Source of the DNA: Litoditis marina
Taxonomy: Eukaryota > Nematoda > Chromadorea > Rhabditida > Rhabditidae
Assembly (NCBI GenBank): GCA_964036275.1
Contig: OZ038433.1
Span: 24,960,985-25,024,984 of the forward strand
Length of the DNA: 64,000 nt
Direction: 5' to 3'
Positions 10,900-23,977 of this stretch are shown piece by piece. A program made the position numbers and the translations under genes. The notes under the pieces are model-generated. The model made no database searches, had not been told where the DNA came from, and saw nothing but the letters and a program-made list of their open reading frames with translations. Position 1 is the stretch's first letter, and each line of letters begins with the position of its first letter.

Positions 10900-13800
10900 G
10901 ATTTTTATCACAGCAGTTTTTGAAGAAAAAAAACTATAAGTAACGGAGATCAAGCCACAAGCACAGTCAAAATGACAGCTGGAAAATTTGCCTTATGCGA
11001 GCTGTACATTGGGTATCTCATGCCTCTTCCATGACATTCACTCGGTTCTCAGGAAACCTTAAACCAAAACCAGACTTATCAATACTAAGTTGTAATCTAC
11101 TATTACTCTATTGCATTGCTTATCCAAGGGAGGAGGTCAACATAATAATTTCGAATTTCGAATCGATATTTGCGTTGGAGATCAAAACAAGTAATATACC
11201 GCTAAAATCGTAATGTCGGTAACGTTCTAATGAAGTAGGCTGCTAATCAGTCATTGACCAACCTCATTTTCCGAGTGAACTAACTTGTTCGTGGTCGACG
11301 GACATGTATTTTTACTGAACAGGTTGCTGGCTACTCTCATTTCCCATAATCAGTTACGCTTCGTCCCCAGTTGGGTGTGGGAGCTGTCTGCAGCGAAGGT
11401 CTGCTTGCGCAGTTGATGGATTACAGGCTGCTGAATCAGTTCTGTGATCGCTCGAATGCAAAACTGAGTTTATCGGAAACTAATCTTGACACAAAACCAA
11501 CAGTCTCGACACATAATTGATGCAGTGTTCATGGAAAACTAAACGACGATCTCAATCTAGGTTGTGATTACAGTTTAAACCTAAAATATGCGGTTCAATT
11601 AACACTCGCCTGAAAGTCGCTCTTCACTGTTATATTTTCGATCACGTGAAACAGTTCATTACGTGGAATCAAACATTGTGAGCCGGGTAGATCTCAAATT
11701 TCGTTAAAATCGAAAAACTCATCCATTCAGTTACGTAACTCCTGTAAATCGTTTTCTAAGAGAAGTCACTTTTGCAGAACGGAAGTCAATATATAAAAAT
11801 AACTACGCGAGATGCCCTAGCTAGACGTAAATTCCAAATGTTCTCGAGCCACGCACGCGGAATGGATACGTATTCACGTGAGTTACTCGGACATACACAT
11901 CGAACAGTGTCACGTACGGGAACCGGCAGTTCTAGTCAGTTTCTGTTGTCTTGGTCGGCGAAGTTATTTTTCGTTTGGTGACAGTCACGAAATCGACTGT
12001 GGGGCTCAGGCAGCGTCCAATGATAGATTGATGTCTCCAACAAATCATGAAAACGCGCCAGCCTGATAGATTCCCCTCTCATAAGTACCCATTCAAACTG
12101 CGATACATTCCATGTGAAGTATGAGAGTTTGCACAGCTGTACTGTTACTGTGAAGTTATAAAGAATAAGGTCACGTTTCCACCTTGTTCGAGTATTCAAA
12201 GTATAATTTCACGTGGGAGTGATCACCAAAGTGGATAACCGTGTCACGATGACCTTTCCGAAAAACTAAGCACAATCTGACCTCATTGAGGTCAACTTCT
12301 ATGTGCAAGCATGTACTGTACTGTGTGTTACAGCCTATGGATTTCGTCGTCGCATTGTACAGCTGGAAACTCCACTTTTCGCTATACTTCATTGTGGTGC
12401 ACGAGTTACAATTATCAATGTGTATTTTTTAAAAAAAATTGTGTATCACGTTTCCGAAACTGTGCCCCTTGACCGACTTTGTGTATGTCAAGTTATTGAC
12501 CGGGTCCACTTGTATATCGCATAGTATCGTATCTGGGCGGCTATCTAAGACCACCAAAGACGACTAAACTAATCCTAACTGACAGGTCGGCAGGGCGTGT
12601 GCAACGCGGCAAAGGTTACCAAGTTGGTAACACAAATTGAGAAGATTAACCGGTTTTCTATCATAATTGTTTTTGGAACTGTCGCGAGAACAAAGTGCGT
12701 AAAGGAAGTACTCAATAAACAACTCGAACCGATATTTTCGGTTGGAAAACAACTAGTTTCTGTTTTTTTTTACCTTAACACGTGTCAAAACGTGTATGTT
12801 GGTTATCAGATTTGAACAATTTCAAAGCAATACATTGCAACTAAGAAAGCTTAGATGGAAACCAGCTTTGTCGGTTTTTATCTTGTTTTGAGACAAATAT
12901 ATGTATGCATTCGCAATCTTATCTGTGTGTCGGATAAAACTACAACTCGGTGTTGGTCACATTCTTGAGTTCACATTTAAAACGTATTCAAACTGAATGA
13001 TTCCTCCCAAAGAAAACTTTTGCGTAACCAGGCATCGTAGCAAAGTCATGGTCACATTCTGGACACATAGTTGCCAACGGCTTAATCTCAAACATAGTGT
13101 AGTTGATCACAACCTGTCACATGGTGGTTTGATAGTTTGGGTGAAGGGTGACCTTTTTATTAGACTTTGCTTCGGTGAGCGGAAATATTATTCTCGTGGT
13201 TACAGTGTCGCGTGTATCGCGCGTTCCTCTCGCGTGCGCCCGCCCCGCCCGCCCGGCCCTATACCGTACTCTCATACACAATCGTTTCTTACTCTAGATA
13301 TCACGCCCTTCTTCCCACCAACCAAAACACTGACCAATCTATAATTATATAACCACTATTTTGTATCGTTGAGAACTGAATTAAAGGACTGAAAGGATAT
13401 TGCCAATTATTACTTGTAGCAACAAGTAAACTCCCCTTTTGACTATTTTTTGGTTTTTGTGTAATTCAGAGGACCGTTTGAATCACATCGTCCAGTTAAA
13501 CAAATTCAAAAAATACTGTGAAATTTGCTACCAATTGACTATTTTGAACTCAAATTTGATGGTAAAATACTCCTTCCATTCGATTTATTTCTGACGTTCT
13601 CTATTTTTTCTGTTCTCTTTCCTAAATTTAACTGTTTGACCAAATCATTATGGGGTGGGATAATGATACTCACCATAATTTTCGAATTTTGACCGAAAGC
13701 AACAGGATCACACTACGAACACAGCGGAACAGGGCAGAACACACCGTATGAGCTTGCTTTGGAGAGAGAAAACCGTAAATGTGGAGACAACTAAGACGTA

Positions 13801-16300
13801 AAAACAACGGATCGATCTATTTTGACTCGTTCCAATTAATTTACATTAAACGAGGAACGAGGCATAATTTTACACTAAACTTGAAACCACATGACCACAA
13901 CTGTGGATGGTACACACTTTGTACTTTGTATAATGAATTGTTGCAACATCTCTTTTTCTGCATTTCAACTAGAAGGGTTTGTACAAAGTTCAATGTTTTT
14001 GTCTACATACTACATCTGATTCACAACACTCAAATGTCTCCCAATTGTGTATAAGTAGTAGAGATATCGTAGACAACTTGCGACATCCAGAAAATTTCCG
14101 ACCTTTGTTACCACCTTAAATTTAAAAAAACATGTATTTGGGGACATTTATTTGGTCATTCAAATCAGACATTCTGAAGTTGTTCACTTCATTTTGTATT
14201 GATTGGTAAGGGCATTCACAATATATCTCCCCACTTTTCGCTCTAACCAACGTGAGAAAGTTCATCATTGACGTATTGAAATAATTTAATGAAATATCTC
14301 GGCAACATGGCTGGAAACTGCTCGAAGCATGCTTTCTGCTTTCAAAACAGAATAATTCCAGCAAGCATGGTGAACATATACAGTACTTTCTATTACTTAT
14401 GTTCACAGATGGGTTTCATGTCATTTTCTCTCCAACCGAAATCTTTTCTTTTTGCAAAGCCATATCACACTCATTTTTTGGCAATCGACAACTGTCTTCT
14501 CTGTACTTATCCTCTGCCTAGACTAGTTTAATTTTTGAGAATGTTCAAAGAATACACCTACCACGTTTCTCAGTTTCCCCATAGTTTGACGAATGCCGCA
14601 GTGAGCCGCAGCAATCGGTTCAACCAACTCGCTGCGTCTGTATTTGCACACTTATTTTACCTTTGCATGGCGTGTGACCCCCGTCAGTGCTAATATTTAC
14701 AGTAGCCTGCCACCGGAAGACTCACTTTTTGAGGCTACCCGCTCTGACACTACCCGCATATTATAGTCGTTTTCATTCCTACTGACACTCTTACAGTATG
14801 CTTACCAAACGTTCAGATCATTTCAATTACGTAAACTGTATCGGAAATGTTAAAAATTCCTGCGTTCTATTTCATTCCTTATCAAAAAAGTGTTTGAAAT
14901 GATTTTCGATCAATTTAAAGTTTGTATCAGATAAAAACTACTGAAAAAGTTGAGAGTACACTGTAAAAGTATCAGTGGTAATGATATGAACTCTTATATG
15001 TTTTCTCCTTTGTTTTCTCAATGGTTGAAGCTATTCAAAGATTGTAAGATTATAATTCCCAAGTTGGGGTGAAAGTTTATATGATTAGTTTCGTATTTTT
15101 TCTATAACTAACAATCTATAAAACCTCATGTTAGACATATTTTTTTGAGTTTCGAGCAATTTAGCTAATCGTTTTCTTTTCGAAGACTCAAGTCAAACTA
15201 TTAGAGTGAAGAGCATTAAGTAAGTCGCTCCTTTATAACTACTTCATTGAATGAGCAGATAACTGTTTCCAAACATCGTACGTATAATTGCGCGTGATTT
15301 TATTAATCGTAAAAGTTCTGATTCGCTTTTGACTGTTTTTTCTTCATTCCGAAACGACATGACGACAATTGATATACCTTGAATATTGAGTTCTCATCTA
15401 AATAAAAGTTCGATCAATTTCAATTAGCTCCAAAACATGATATCACTGTATTCTAATCACTCTTTTCGTGGGTTACGGTAGCGCTGTGTTATTCCCGAGC
15501 GAACACAAAGGACTCACACTGCACATGACTAATTGGGAAGCAGGGCGATAAGACTGTCCTGTCATTGCGTGCCATCTTCAAGTTAAACGTGGCTTCCAGC
15601 AGTTGCGCGCAAAAAAGGATGCATACATGGAACAACGACTTCAAAAGTTCTCAAACTTTTTTTCATAGCCACTGAAAAAATGGGCTCTCTTAAAAAGTTT
15701 GACTGCGTTCTATAAGTGTGAAAACCAGAGTACAATGCGTTTTTCGGAAAACGTTCAGAGAGCCTGAAAATAGCCTGTTTTAGACATCAGAAGGTCATTC
15801 TAGATGTGGCGAATTTTAAATCTATATTGAACGTAATCCGTGTTTGTAAGCAACCACTAATCGGGTATAAGTTGAGATCGAAATCATGTTACGTTTATAT
15901 CATTGTAGTTTGATCTCGTTCAATGCAAGCTGATTTAATTTTTTCAACCGAAAGGACAGAACTAGGCAGAACTTAGAGCGTTAACTGTATAATTAGCACT
16001 ACCTCACAAATTGACACACCAATCAAACACCAATTATCCACACACTACGCCTGATGTTTGTTTCAAACCATTATATCTGCTTTTGGAGATTTTCTCGCTC
16101 ACTGGCGTTGCCGGTGTTTATCTCACTGCATCAGCATTACCGCACGAGAAACACGCATTATACACAAAAGAACCACACCTGTTCGACAATTGCGCATATT
16201 GTATATTTCAAAACATTTTTTATATTTGATAGGCTATTCCCCTTGCTCGCTTGTGTTCTTTCTCTCAATTATAATAATTATGTAAATCACTGAATTATAT
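10900..16300. other. Long stretch without a supported gene
   Basis: I read both strands and found only short open frames without splice context or protein-like composition. A GC-rich patch at about 13220-13262 (CGCCCGCCCCGCCCGCCC) stands out but has no clear role. Part of this stretch may hold distal control elements of the bHLH gene that follows; that is inference. Confidence 0.4.
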
Positions 16301-16305
16301 TTCAG
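16299..16305 (+). promoter_or_regulatory. Likely spliced-leader acceptor of the bHLH gene
   Basis: TATTTCAG stands 13 bases before the ATG at 16319 and no upstream coding exon is needed. This is the usual arrangement for spliced-leader addition in nematodes. A 5' UTR intron is the alternative. Confidence 0.5.
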
Positions 16306-16318
16306 GTCGGCTACATCC

Positions 16319-18700
16319 ATGTTCTCGGACATTGAAACTGTTGATGATCGTCTGCGATGCAAGAAGGTAGCGATGCTTGCATCTTTTTTGATGATAAATG
16401 GGATCTATATGACTTTTTGAACCTGATATACTTTTCAAACTGTGCAATAGGAGATTTATTGAACCACCATATCAAAGTATGAGACAGGTTGAAGTTGACA
16501 GATTTGAAACAAACTCTGTGTATCACAAATGCAATTAGGAAGTTGGAAAATAAAAAGATTGTTAAGGCCGAGTTGATTTTAACCTCGTCTTATGAAGGAG
16601 GATTATGTAGGTCAACCTATTCTTAATCTGCTAAACGTATATTCAATGTGGTGTAAGTTCCATTGAAGCGAATCAGTACCATTGCTTGCAAACGAAAGTT
16701 TTAATATGTTTAGGTTGTAGTTTCACTCAGCACTCAGAATTCGGCTTCCTAATCAGATGATTGATTTCAGACCAACAAACCATTGATGGAGAAAAAGAGA
16801 CGAGCCAGGATAAATCACTGTCTCAATGAACTAAAAGACATTTTGATCATGGATAAACACGCGGTAAGTATTTTTTCGTCAGTTTTCCTAACTTACTCGC
16901 TCCAACCAATACTTGCACCGAACTCACTCTTCACATCTAAGTTGTTTGGCAAACCCCATATTTTGCACAACAAAATCAAAGGTACGAGAACAACACCGGT
17001 TTTTCTCGGTGAACCTATGGCGTAAATATTCCTGGGTTTCTACCCAGATCATAGTGTTGAGCTGGGAATTTCGTTCATGACGCTGGTTCATCTGCTATCT
17101 CTTTGTACCATCTCTCGCATGTGCTTTTCACGGGTGATCTAACTATTGAGTTCAAAAAGTTGTGTGTAGTAGCGATACGTGGGGCACAATTCATATTATT
17201 TGAAGATGTTTGGGCGCGTGACTCGGATATAGTACGAGGTCGTGGCATGTAACAGTTAATTCGATTAGACCCTTGCGTAACAGAAACGTCGGAGCACGCG
17301 AATAGGTTTTTATTTGAAAACACGCTCTAAAAAGTTCGTTTAGTTCAAGCAGCCTTAGATTTGGTAAATGTTTTGCTCTTTCACATTTGTTAATGAATAC
17401 AAAAAAGTTTCAGCGATCACAAATGTGGCTTTGGTACTTAGTTATCCATATGAATATTCGGAAATACTTTGTTGTCTACCACAGTATTGTTTGAGTTGTG
17501 CTGCACGTTGCCGTTCAACATCATAGATTTTGTGTTTCTGTTTGAACAAGAGACTTTTCAGTCAGCCGGGCACGCGAAATGGGAAAAGGCTGACATTCTC
17601 GAGATGACTGTCGAGTACGTGAAGAAAATACGGAATAGTCGCGGTTAGTTTTCATATTTCCGCTGAAATTCACTATGGTTAAAAGTTGAAAAAACGATCA
17701 AATCCATCGTCCAGCTCAGATAGTTGCACATAACTGCTCTGTACAGTTTTGCGCTTACGAACATTACCAATCAGACCCTGTCCAGTCTAAGGAAATAGCC
17801 TAATCTAAAAACAGAGAATGAGCCAAAATTCACTCTGTGGTCGCATAAAGCAACGAAGTTTTTATAATCTTAGTAGTTGAAGTTTTTTTATCGAGTTTGA
17901 AACTGGATAGTTCGCGACTGGCACCAACTGTATGCACACGCGCGCTGGAATAGAGACTTGGCGGGGGCAAAAAACGGTCTCAGAGTCTGAAAATAGAGTG
18001 ACGAGTGAAGTGATACCACAGTGAACTCTTCTTTTCTTCCTAGTTTGTTGTCTCGCTTTCGTCTGCTCGATGTATATCTTTCTGATTACATACAATAACG
18101 TTCGGTTGCGAAGAAGTATAACAGTAATCAAAAAATGTGTCACCCGGGCTATCTTGTAGTAAAGCTTCGGAAAACACCTCCACTCTGATTGATTGATTTG
18201 TCCACACGCGAAGAAAAGCAATGGAAACACACCAAAATTCAGGAATCAACAAGATTCGATCAATATTCAACTCTGTTCCAGGTCTGGCCCCTCTGGTGCA
18301 CACGCGCCCTCCACTCGAGTTAGAATCGGAAGACAACGGAAGTGTGGCCGACGCCAAGTCTCGTCTCGTCTCCCCCACTCCGTCCTCCTCCAGCACCGAA
18401 TCGGGTCCGCCCGCCCCCAAACGACGGCGCCCCAGTGCTCACCCATCATCACAGGCCCCACAGGCTCCACAAGCAACCACTAGCTCGCACGCATTGCCCC
18501 ATCCCTCACCCATCATGCCCATCCCGACCGCGCCCACTATAAATCCTGGTCTAAACTTCATGGCACATCAGTTGATTGCGTTACAGTACCATCAGCATCA
18601 GATGAAGATGGCCTCCGTTGCCCCATCTTTCATGCCAGCTCACAACCTGTCGTCAACTCTTCCGATTCCTATGAGCACACCTTCCTGGAGGCCGATGTAA
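16319..18700 (+). CDS. lin-22: Hairy/E(spl)-type bHLH transcriptional repressor, LIN-22-like
   Basis: Four exons (16319-16366, 16771-16863, 17562-17643, 18282-18700) join in phase to give 213 residues. Residues 14-30 form the basic region with the Hairy-specific proline (NKPLMEKKRRARIN). Helix 1 and the loop follow (ELKDILIMDKHA), and helix 2 is KWEKADILEMTVEYVKKI, as in LIN-22 and Hes proteins. The last exon encodes a Pro/Ser-rich tail, a short Q/H-rich stretch, and the C terminus STPSWRPM. The final tetrapeptide is one residue from WRPW, the Groucho-binding motif of the family. I see no Orange domain. The known C. elegans LIN-22 represses neuronal fate in epidermal seam cells; a similar role here is inference. 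Introns are about 404, 698 and 638 bp. Confidence 0.88.
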
Positions 18701-19393
18701 TGTTCGACGAGTAAATACCAACCTAATGTTGGTTATTTTATTATTATTTTGTCATTTTCATCAGATCTATTCCACTCCATTTCGAGACACAAACTCGGTG
18801 ACCATGTGTCTTTTATATGTATCTTCTCATACTTTTCAAGTGCTAGATTGTATTAAGGGTCGTAGAGTTTTTTAAAGACATGTGAATTGTTTGAACTAGA
18901 ATCTCATTTTCTTTATTATATCGACGGTTTTTCTTAACGTGTACATATAAAATTGAAGTAAACTATTTATTACCAGTTTTCATACATTGAAAAACTGAAC
19001 GTGGTTACACATATTTCACACGATTAGGCTGAGTTGAAGAACCCGTAAATGGCTAAAAACTAGAACGTTGGAATGATGAATCTGAGATCATGGATACACA
19101 ATAATGCTTAGAACATGAGTTACGAACCAGTCACGACGAGCAATACTTTCTAACTATCTAGGCGTGTGTTGGAAGAGTATGAGTATTAAGTATGAGTGAC
19201 AAATAGTTTCACAACTATATGCGAAACACATAGCAGATGGAACTTGTCCTGGAGAAGGCTCAAAAAAGCACTTTAGTTCAAACGTTATGATAGAAACTTA
19301 GTACATTCTTTGCTCGGTTAATGCATTTTTCCTTTAGCCGTGTTCTAGTACTCGTATTTCTCCTACAGTTTTTTATAGGCGTGACTTGGGGCT
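18701..19393. other. Convergent intergenic region
   Basis: This AT-rich spacer separates the 3' ends of the bHLH gene (+) and the NDNF-like gene (-), and no gene is visible in it. An open frame just beyond it (19321-19503, +) resembles a signal peptide but lies antisense to the last NDNF exon, so it is not called. Confidence 0.6.
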
Positions 19394-22300
19394 TCAAAAG
19401 GGAAGTGTGCGTATCCAAACAGTTCTATAGGGCAGGGACTGGGCATTCTTTCTTCTCAACGGTGTGGCAAGTAGATCAAATCGATACGTTGTGGATGGGT
19501 TGAGTCCTTGGATGGTGGTCTCGATGACGCCTACTGGGTCCTAGAAACAGAAAAATGTATTTAACGGCTCTAATTTCACTATAGTCTTTTCGAAAACGGA
19601 GTTCAGTGAAAATTTGTAAAAGAAACCCAATTAATTAATAAGGAAAAGTGTGATGATTGTTTGAGAAATCACTCACTGTGATTGTTTTCGACATGATTCC
19701 TTTGTGCTGGTAGCAACCAACCAGCTCAGATGAGAGTCCACCTTCACACAAGTTGTCCACCTGAATAAAATAATTAAACTTTGGTTCGACATTCGATGGG
19801 TCACTATTATTGAAATAGATCAGAGTTCAGGAAATCTCAGTAAGAGAGGGAATTTTCCAGTACAACACCGGTGAAGAGTTCGGGACTCTTATGTAAAAGG
19901 TTCAGTTCCTAGATTGTTTCGCATAACGTAAGAAAAATGTGTGATAGTTCTGATAGCGTGCCATAGCACGACAGGGCGTAAATGAATTCATAACTTACTC
20001 GGCTGACGAGATGCTCCAGATAGTGGGTGTTCTCCCTCCTTTTGTAGATACAGTACTCTGCGCGAATGTCACTCGCTCGCAACCACTGCAGTGTCACGGA
20101 ATCCTTCGATCTGTGAGCCACTTTCACACTGAAACAGAAATACAATGAGTGTTGCTATATTAATATGAATGAATGTTTGACAAAGACTTGTTTATAGGCC
20201 TCATTTGGTTGACAACATTTCAAAATAAGTAGCTTTGTTTCAAAAAAATCAGGCATATGTTTATATTTTTTGAAACTAGAGCAGCAACCGTTACCGGGAA
20301 CAGAATCATAAAATTGATTTGTCCATTTTGTAATTTCGATCAAACCTCACCTAGTATCTTCGGGTAACATCGGGTAGGGAGACTTCTCCGGTCGGTTACT
20401 GGCCCACAGACGCACCGATTTCGCCTCGTTGTTGTCGTTGCTCACTTCGAAACGAAGCTGTCCGGAACGAACATTTCCGATGAGGAATCTGAAAAGACTT
20501 AATAAGGTTTCGATAATACTATACTTGTTTTCTTTACATGAATTATCCTCTGAAAGAGATTTAAACTGAATTGTGCTCATTTTACTCTCAACACACGAGC
20601 ACAATTGATCGAAGTTCGGGTAGGAAAGAACCGCAAAATGAACCGGCAGAAAGTTTTGTTTCGGACAAATGATGTTTCGGCTTGGTTTTTGTTCAACTGG
20701 AGTACGAAAACAGTACCTTCTATAACCAGAGAATGGCTCGGTTTTTCTGAGCAGTCGACCATTTCGGTATACCGATAGTCTGATCGGTCCATTGCAAGCA
20801 TGCGCCACCAGAAGAACCTAAATATTTGGCATTGTAGCAACCTGTTATTTGTGCATTATGTCTGAATGTTATTAGTATTCATGCAACTATCCTGACCCTA
20901 GCTTAAACGCAATTTAATGTTAATGTGTACGTAGAAATCATTTATAGTATGCGTTATTGTACAATTTATGTTTTTTTTTTCATTATGATTAGTTTTTTAG
21001 AGTTCCTAGCTCCCAGCCAAGCAGCCAGTAGTGTTCCATAGCGCCGAAATCTATCTTGTAACGCGCGCCTGTTGCTCAGGAATGTATTGACGTCAGATGC
21101 AGCTATTTTGAGGGCTATTTATCGCGAGAATAGCTCATATTTCCGGAACTCGGTCAGACAAAAAACGGGTGTGAGCGTATTGTTTCGACAAAGCTAGGAA
21201 CCGAATATGTGATCAGGCGACAGCAGTCAACTTCGTGAACGGCGCTATCTTACTTTATGCAGGCTATTCTCGGGAAATGAAGGATACATATTCCAGTTTC
21301 TGCCTTAAGGAAGGAAGTAGTACCTTTTGGGCTGGGATATTCTGATGCGGCATGACGGTGTAGAAATAGCTGAGAGACGTTCCTTTCCTCGAGCCTAACT
21401 GGGCAGTTTTTAGGACGGAGTCTGGGAGAAAGCGTACCTGAAATAAGCAAATTTATAATTTCATGGCTTTTGGGCTATCAGTTTTGATCCAATTTTCCGG
21501 GTGTTATGGCAATTCAAAAGTGTTTAGAACAATATAAAATATGAAAAAAAACTGTATTGGTGACAATTGGCCGATGTGAAAAACTCAAGTACTTACTTCG
21601 ACGCCTCTGGGCTTTCGTCCAACGGTCTTGGCTCTCTTTCTTGTATTCATTTCCAAAGTCTCATAGGAAGATGTAGTTCCATGACGAGCGTCACGAATGA
21701 AAACTGTGATATAGTATTTCCGGCCGGATCTGTAAGAATTCTCAATATTTCAATCCACTACAGCTGTGGAAGGGAACACTCTTAAGATGTGGTTTGATCG
21801 GTCATCTAAGAGTGCGCCTAAATTGTACTGGGCACCTAGACTGTACTTTTTTTGTAACTGAAATGTATTTCTGTCCCTAAATAAAGGATCATGAAATACC
21901 TCAAGTTGTTGAATATCATGGAGTTGTTGGTGTTGGAAACACAATGGATAGATTCCAGTCCTTCTTGGAGCATGTCACAAAGTGCCCAGTTGGGTTTTCT
22001 TCTGGAAACAATACCGCACACGCGATATCTATTAGCATCAGCCGATCTGGAATAGCATCAAATGAAAAACAATGTAAGACATGAAGTTGCTTTCGGCCCT
22101 CAAACCAAACTGTTGTTCGCAACTGAACGACCTCACAAGGGTTATGTTAAGATTCCACCGCATATAGGTGTTGCATGTCTACTATTTGATAACGAAAATA
22201 ACAATTTTCCATTCAATTTTTTTTGAGAATTCTGTTTTCACTCGTTTTCTTACCTGACAGATTGGGACAGTTTCCAAGTGACTACTGCCTGACTTGTTTC

Positions 22301-23434
22301 GCGACCACGTTTGCGGAGAGAGTAGGCGAGACGAGAATCGCGGGGGACTCGCGGGTATTGCTCGTCCATGGCAGCGTCAGATGAGGACAAAAAGACACGG
22401 GCCGAAGCAACCGAAGACGACTCCAGAACCAGAATCAGGCTGCCTTAACATATTAGAATTAGTATACAAAATATATTACAATCAGTGTTCCGATCTATTT
22501 TTTAGTAGTATCTGAGTGTTAAAAACCGACGACTCGTTGAAAATACGTATCTTTGCCTTGTTTCAGGAACAAACACCGACCTTCCGGCACCTGATGGGAG
22601 TAGAATGTCATTCTTCTATCATTCGCTTCACCAGCTATGAGTTCAACCAGAGGAGACGTTGACAGGTCAGCGATACGGTCGACATAGTGCAGTCCTGAAT
22701 CAAGGTTTTTGTTGATTTTTCCACTTTTTTTCCTTTTAGCAAAAGTCAAGCTGTCTATGAATTAGCTTTTGAGAACGTTTTGCAGTGAATATCACATTAC
22801 CAATGCGTATTTCGGGACGCGCGCTAGTTTAAAATGACGTGAAGGGCCGGAAACGTGTTAGGTGAAAAGAAGTGGAACCGTTGGGTTCAAACTACTCGGT
22901 TACAGCTGGACTAAATTATTGCATTTTTGTATTGAGTTTCTTATACCTGATGTTTTATTTGAATACTTTAAATATTGAGGAAGGAACTCACCAAAGTTAA
23001 CATGATACAGGCTCCAATGAACAGCTCCACCACATGGGGTTACATAAATAAAAACTGGCTCAGACTCATTCGCTCGTTGAATGTGGAATCTGGAAATAAT
23101 ATATGTAGAAAACTTTGAGGTAATCTATACAGTTATGGCGATGCTGTCCGAATGTAGTTTAGCCGAACAGACCATCATTCTCGACACAGAAGCCCGTTTT
23201 GGTTCACATGTTGTTGTTTGCATACTTTTAACAAGAAAAATATATGTTTGTTGGTACTTGACAATGAAAAAAGCTGGAAATTAATCTAATATCGATTTAC
23301 CGTTGTTCTTCGCCATTTTCCACATCCGTTATTAATTCGACACCTTCTTTCAGAGTTTTGCGTTGTGGAATGAGAAATGCGAGTGAGATTTGAAATAGAG
23401 CAAAAAATAAGCAGGTTGTTGTGTTCATTCTCAT
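19394..23434 (-). CDS. NDNF: NDNF/Nord-type secreted protein with fibronectin III-like domains
   Basis: Twelve exons join in phase and give 519 residues: 23434-23301, 23089-22992, 22694-22547, 22439-22254, 22046-21900, 21729-21597, 21437-21324, 20817-20717, 20488-20351, 20128-19999, 19760-19677, 19540-19394. The N terminus is a signal peptide (CLFFALFQISLAFLIP). Exon 2 has the family signature VTPCGGAVHW. Exon 4 contains YPRVPRDSRLAYSL leading into a first FnIII-like unit. Exons 8-9 contain ACNGPIRLSVYRNGRLL and YPMLPEDT, which open the second unit. The last exon carries GLNPSTTYRFDLLATPLRR, an FnIII G-strand pattern. Vertebrate NDNF is about 568 residues, so this is essentially full length. 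NDNF/Nord proteins are secreted or matrix-bound glycoproteins acting in neuronal survival and in modulation of BMP-type signalling. The start codon follows a TTTTCAG directly, suggesting trans-splicing. Confidence 0.88.
21000..21202. repeat. Possible small inverted-repeat element in NDNF intron 7
   Basis: GTTCCTAGCT near 21002 and AGCTAGGAAC near 21192 form short inverted ends about 200 bp apart, around a locally GC-rich block that includes AACGCGCGCC. No second copy was found in the window, so the element status is uncertain. Confidence 0.35.
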
Positions 23435-23441
23435 CTGAAAA
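23435..23441 (-). promoter_or_regulatory. Likely spliced-leader acceptor of the NDNF-like gene
   Basis: On the minus strand TTTTCAG abuts the ATG at 23434, leaving no room for a normal 5' UTR. This is typical of a trans-spliced nematode mRNA. Confidence 0.65.
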
Positions 23442-23889
23442 CGTGAAATCATTGGCAAACGAAAAATTATGTATATTTCCGATAAAAAGACTTGTTGAAT
23501 GGACATACACTGACAGAAAACATCAACTGCCAAAACATAATATTGAGGAGAAAGACGAGTGAGCCTATAATGCATTGTGCATTCTTATTGATACAAAAAA
23601 CCTCTTCGTTTTTGTGATGTCCATTAAACCTTTGGCATGAATGTCGCTGGGGAATTGTTTTCAGAAGATAACAACATGCGTCAGATACATCATTCTAACA
23701 TGACAAAACAGCTTTTCGAATGGCGGCCCACTGAGATTATAGAGAAGACAAAACAAGCCATTATTTTGATGAAACGTTAATTGGGCAGAGCGATAGATAA
23801 CACGTGTTGAAATAGAATAGAATGAGAATACAAGAGAGCTAGGGATTCGTTGCAAAAACGTGATAAGGTAAGTGATACACTAGAAGTAA

Positions 23890-23977
23890 ACTGTCACGTA
23901 AAGTTAACATTCTAATGAGGAATGATGGACGCACGTTGCTGATTTCTGCTGTGTTTAATATGTTTCACGTAACTGAA
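23890..23977. repeat. Dispersed short inverted-repeat element, copy 2
   Basis: It begins GTCACGTAAAGTTAACATTC and ends ATGTTTCACGTAACTGAAC, with TTCTGCTGTGTTTAATATG inside. It belongs to the same family as 581-677 and 40472-40571. Confidence 0.65.

Noticed and set aside
18040..18483. Open frames on both strands over the bHLH last exon
   Set aside because: Shadows of the GC-rich Pro/Ser coding exon; the chosen frame is the only one that joins in phase and ends in the WRPM motif.
19321..19503. Plus-strand open frame with a signal-peptide-like start
   Set aside because: It is antisense to the last exon of the NDNF-like gene, whose family match and phase are strong.
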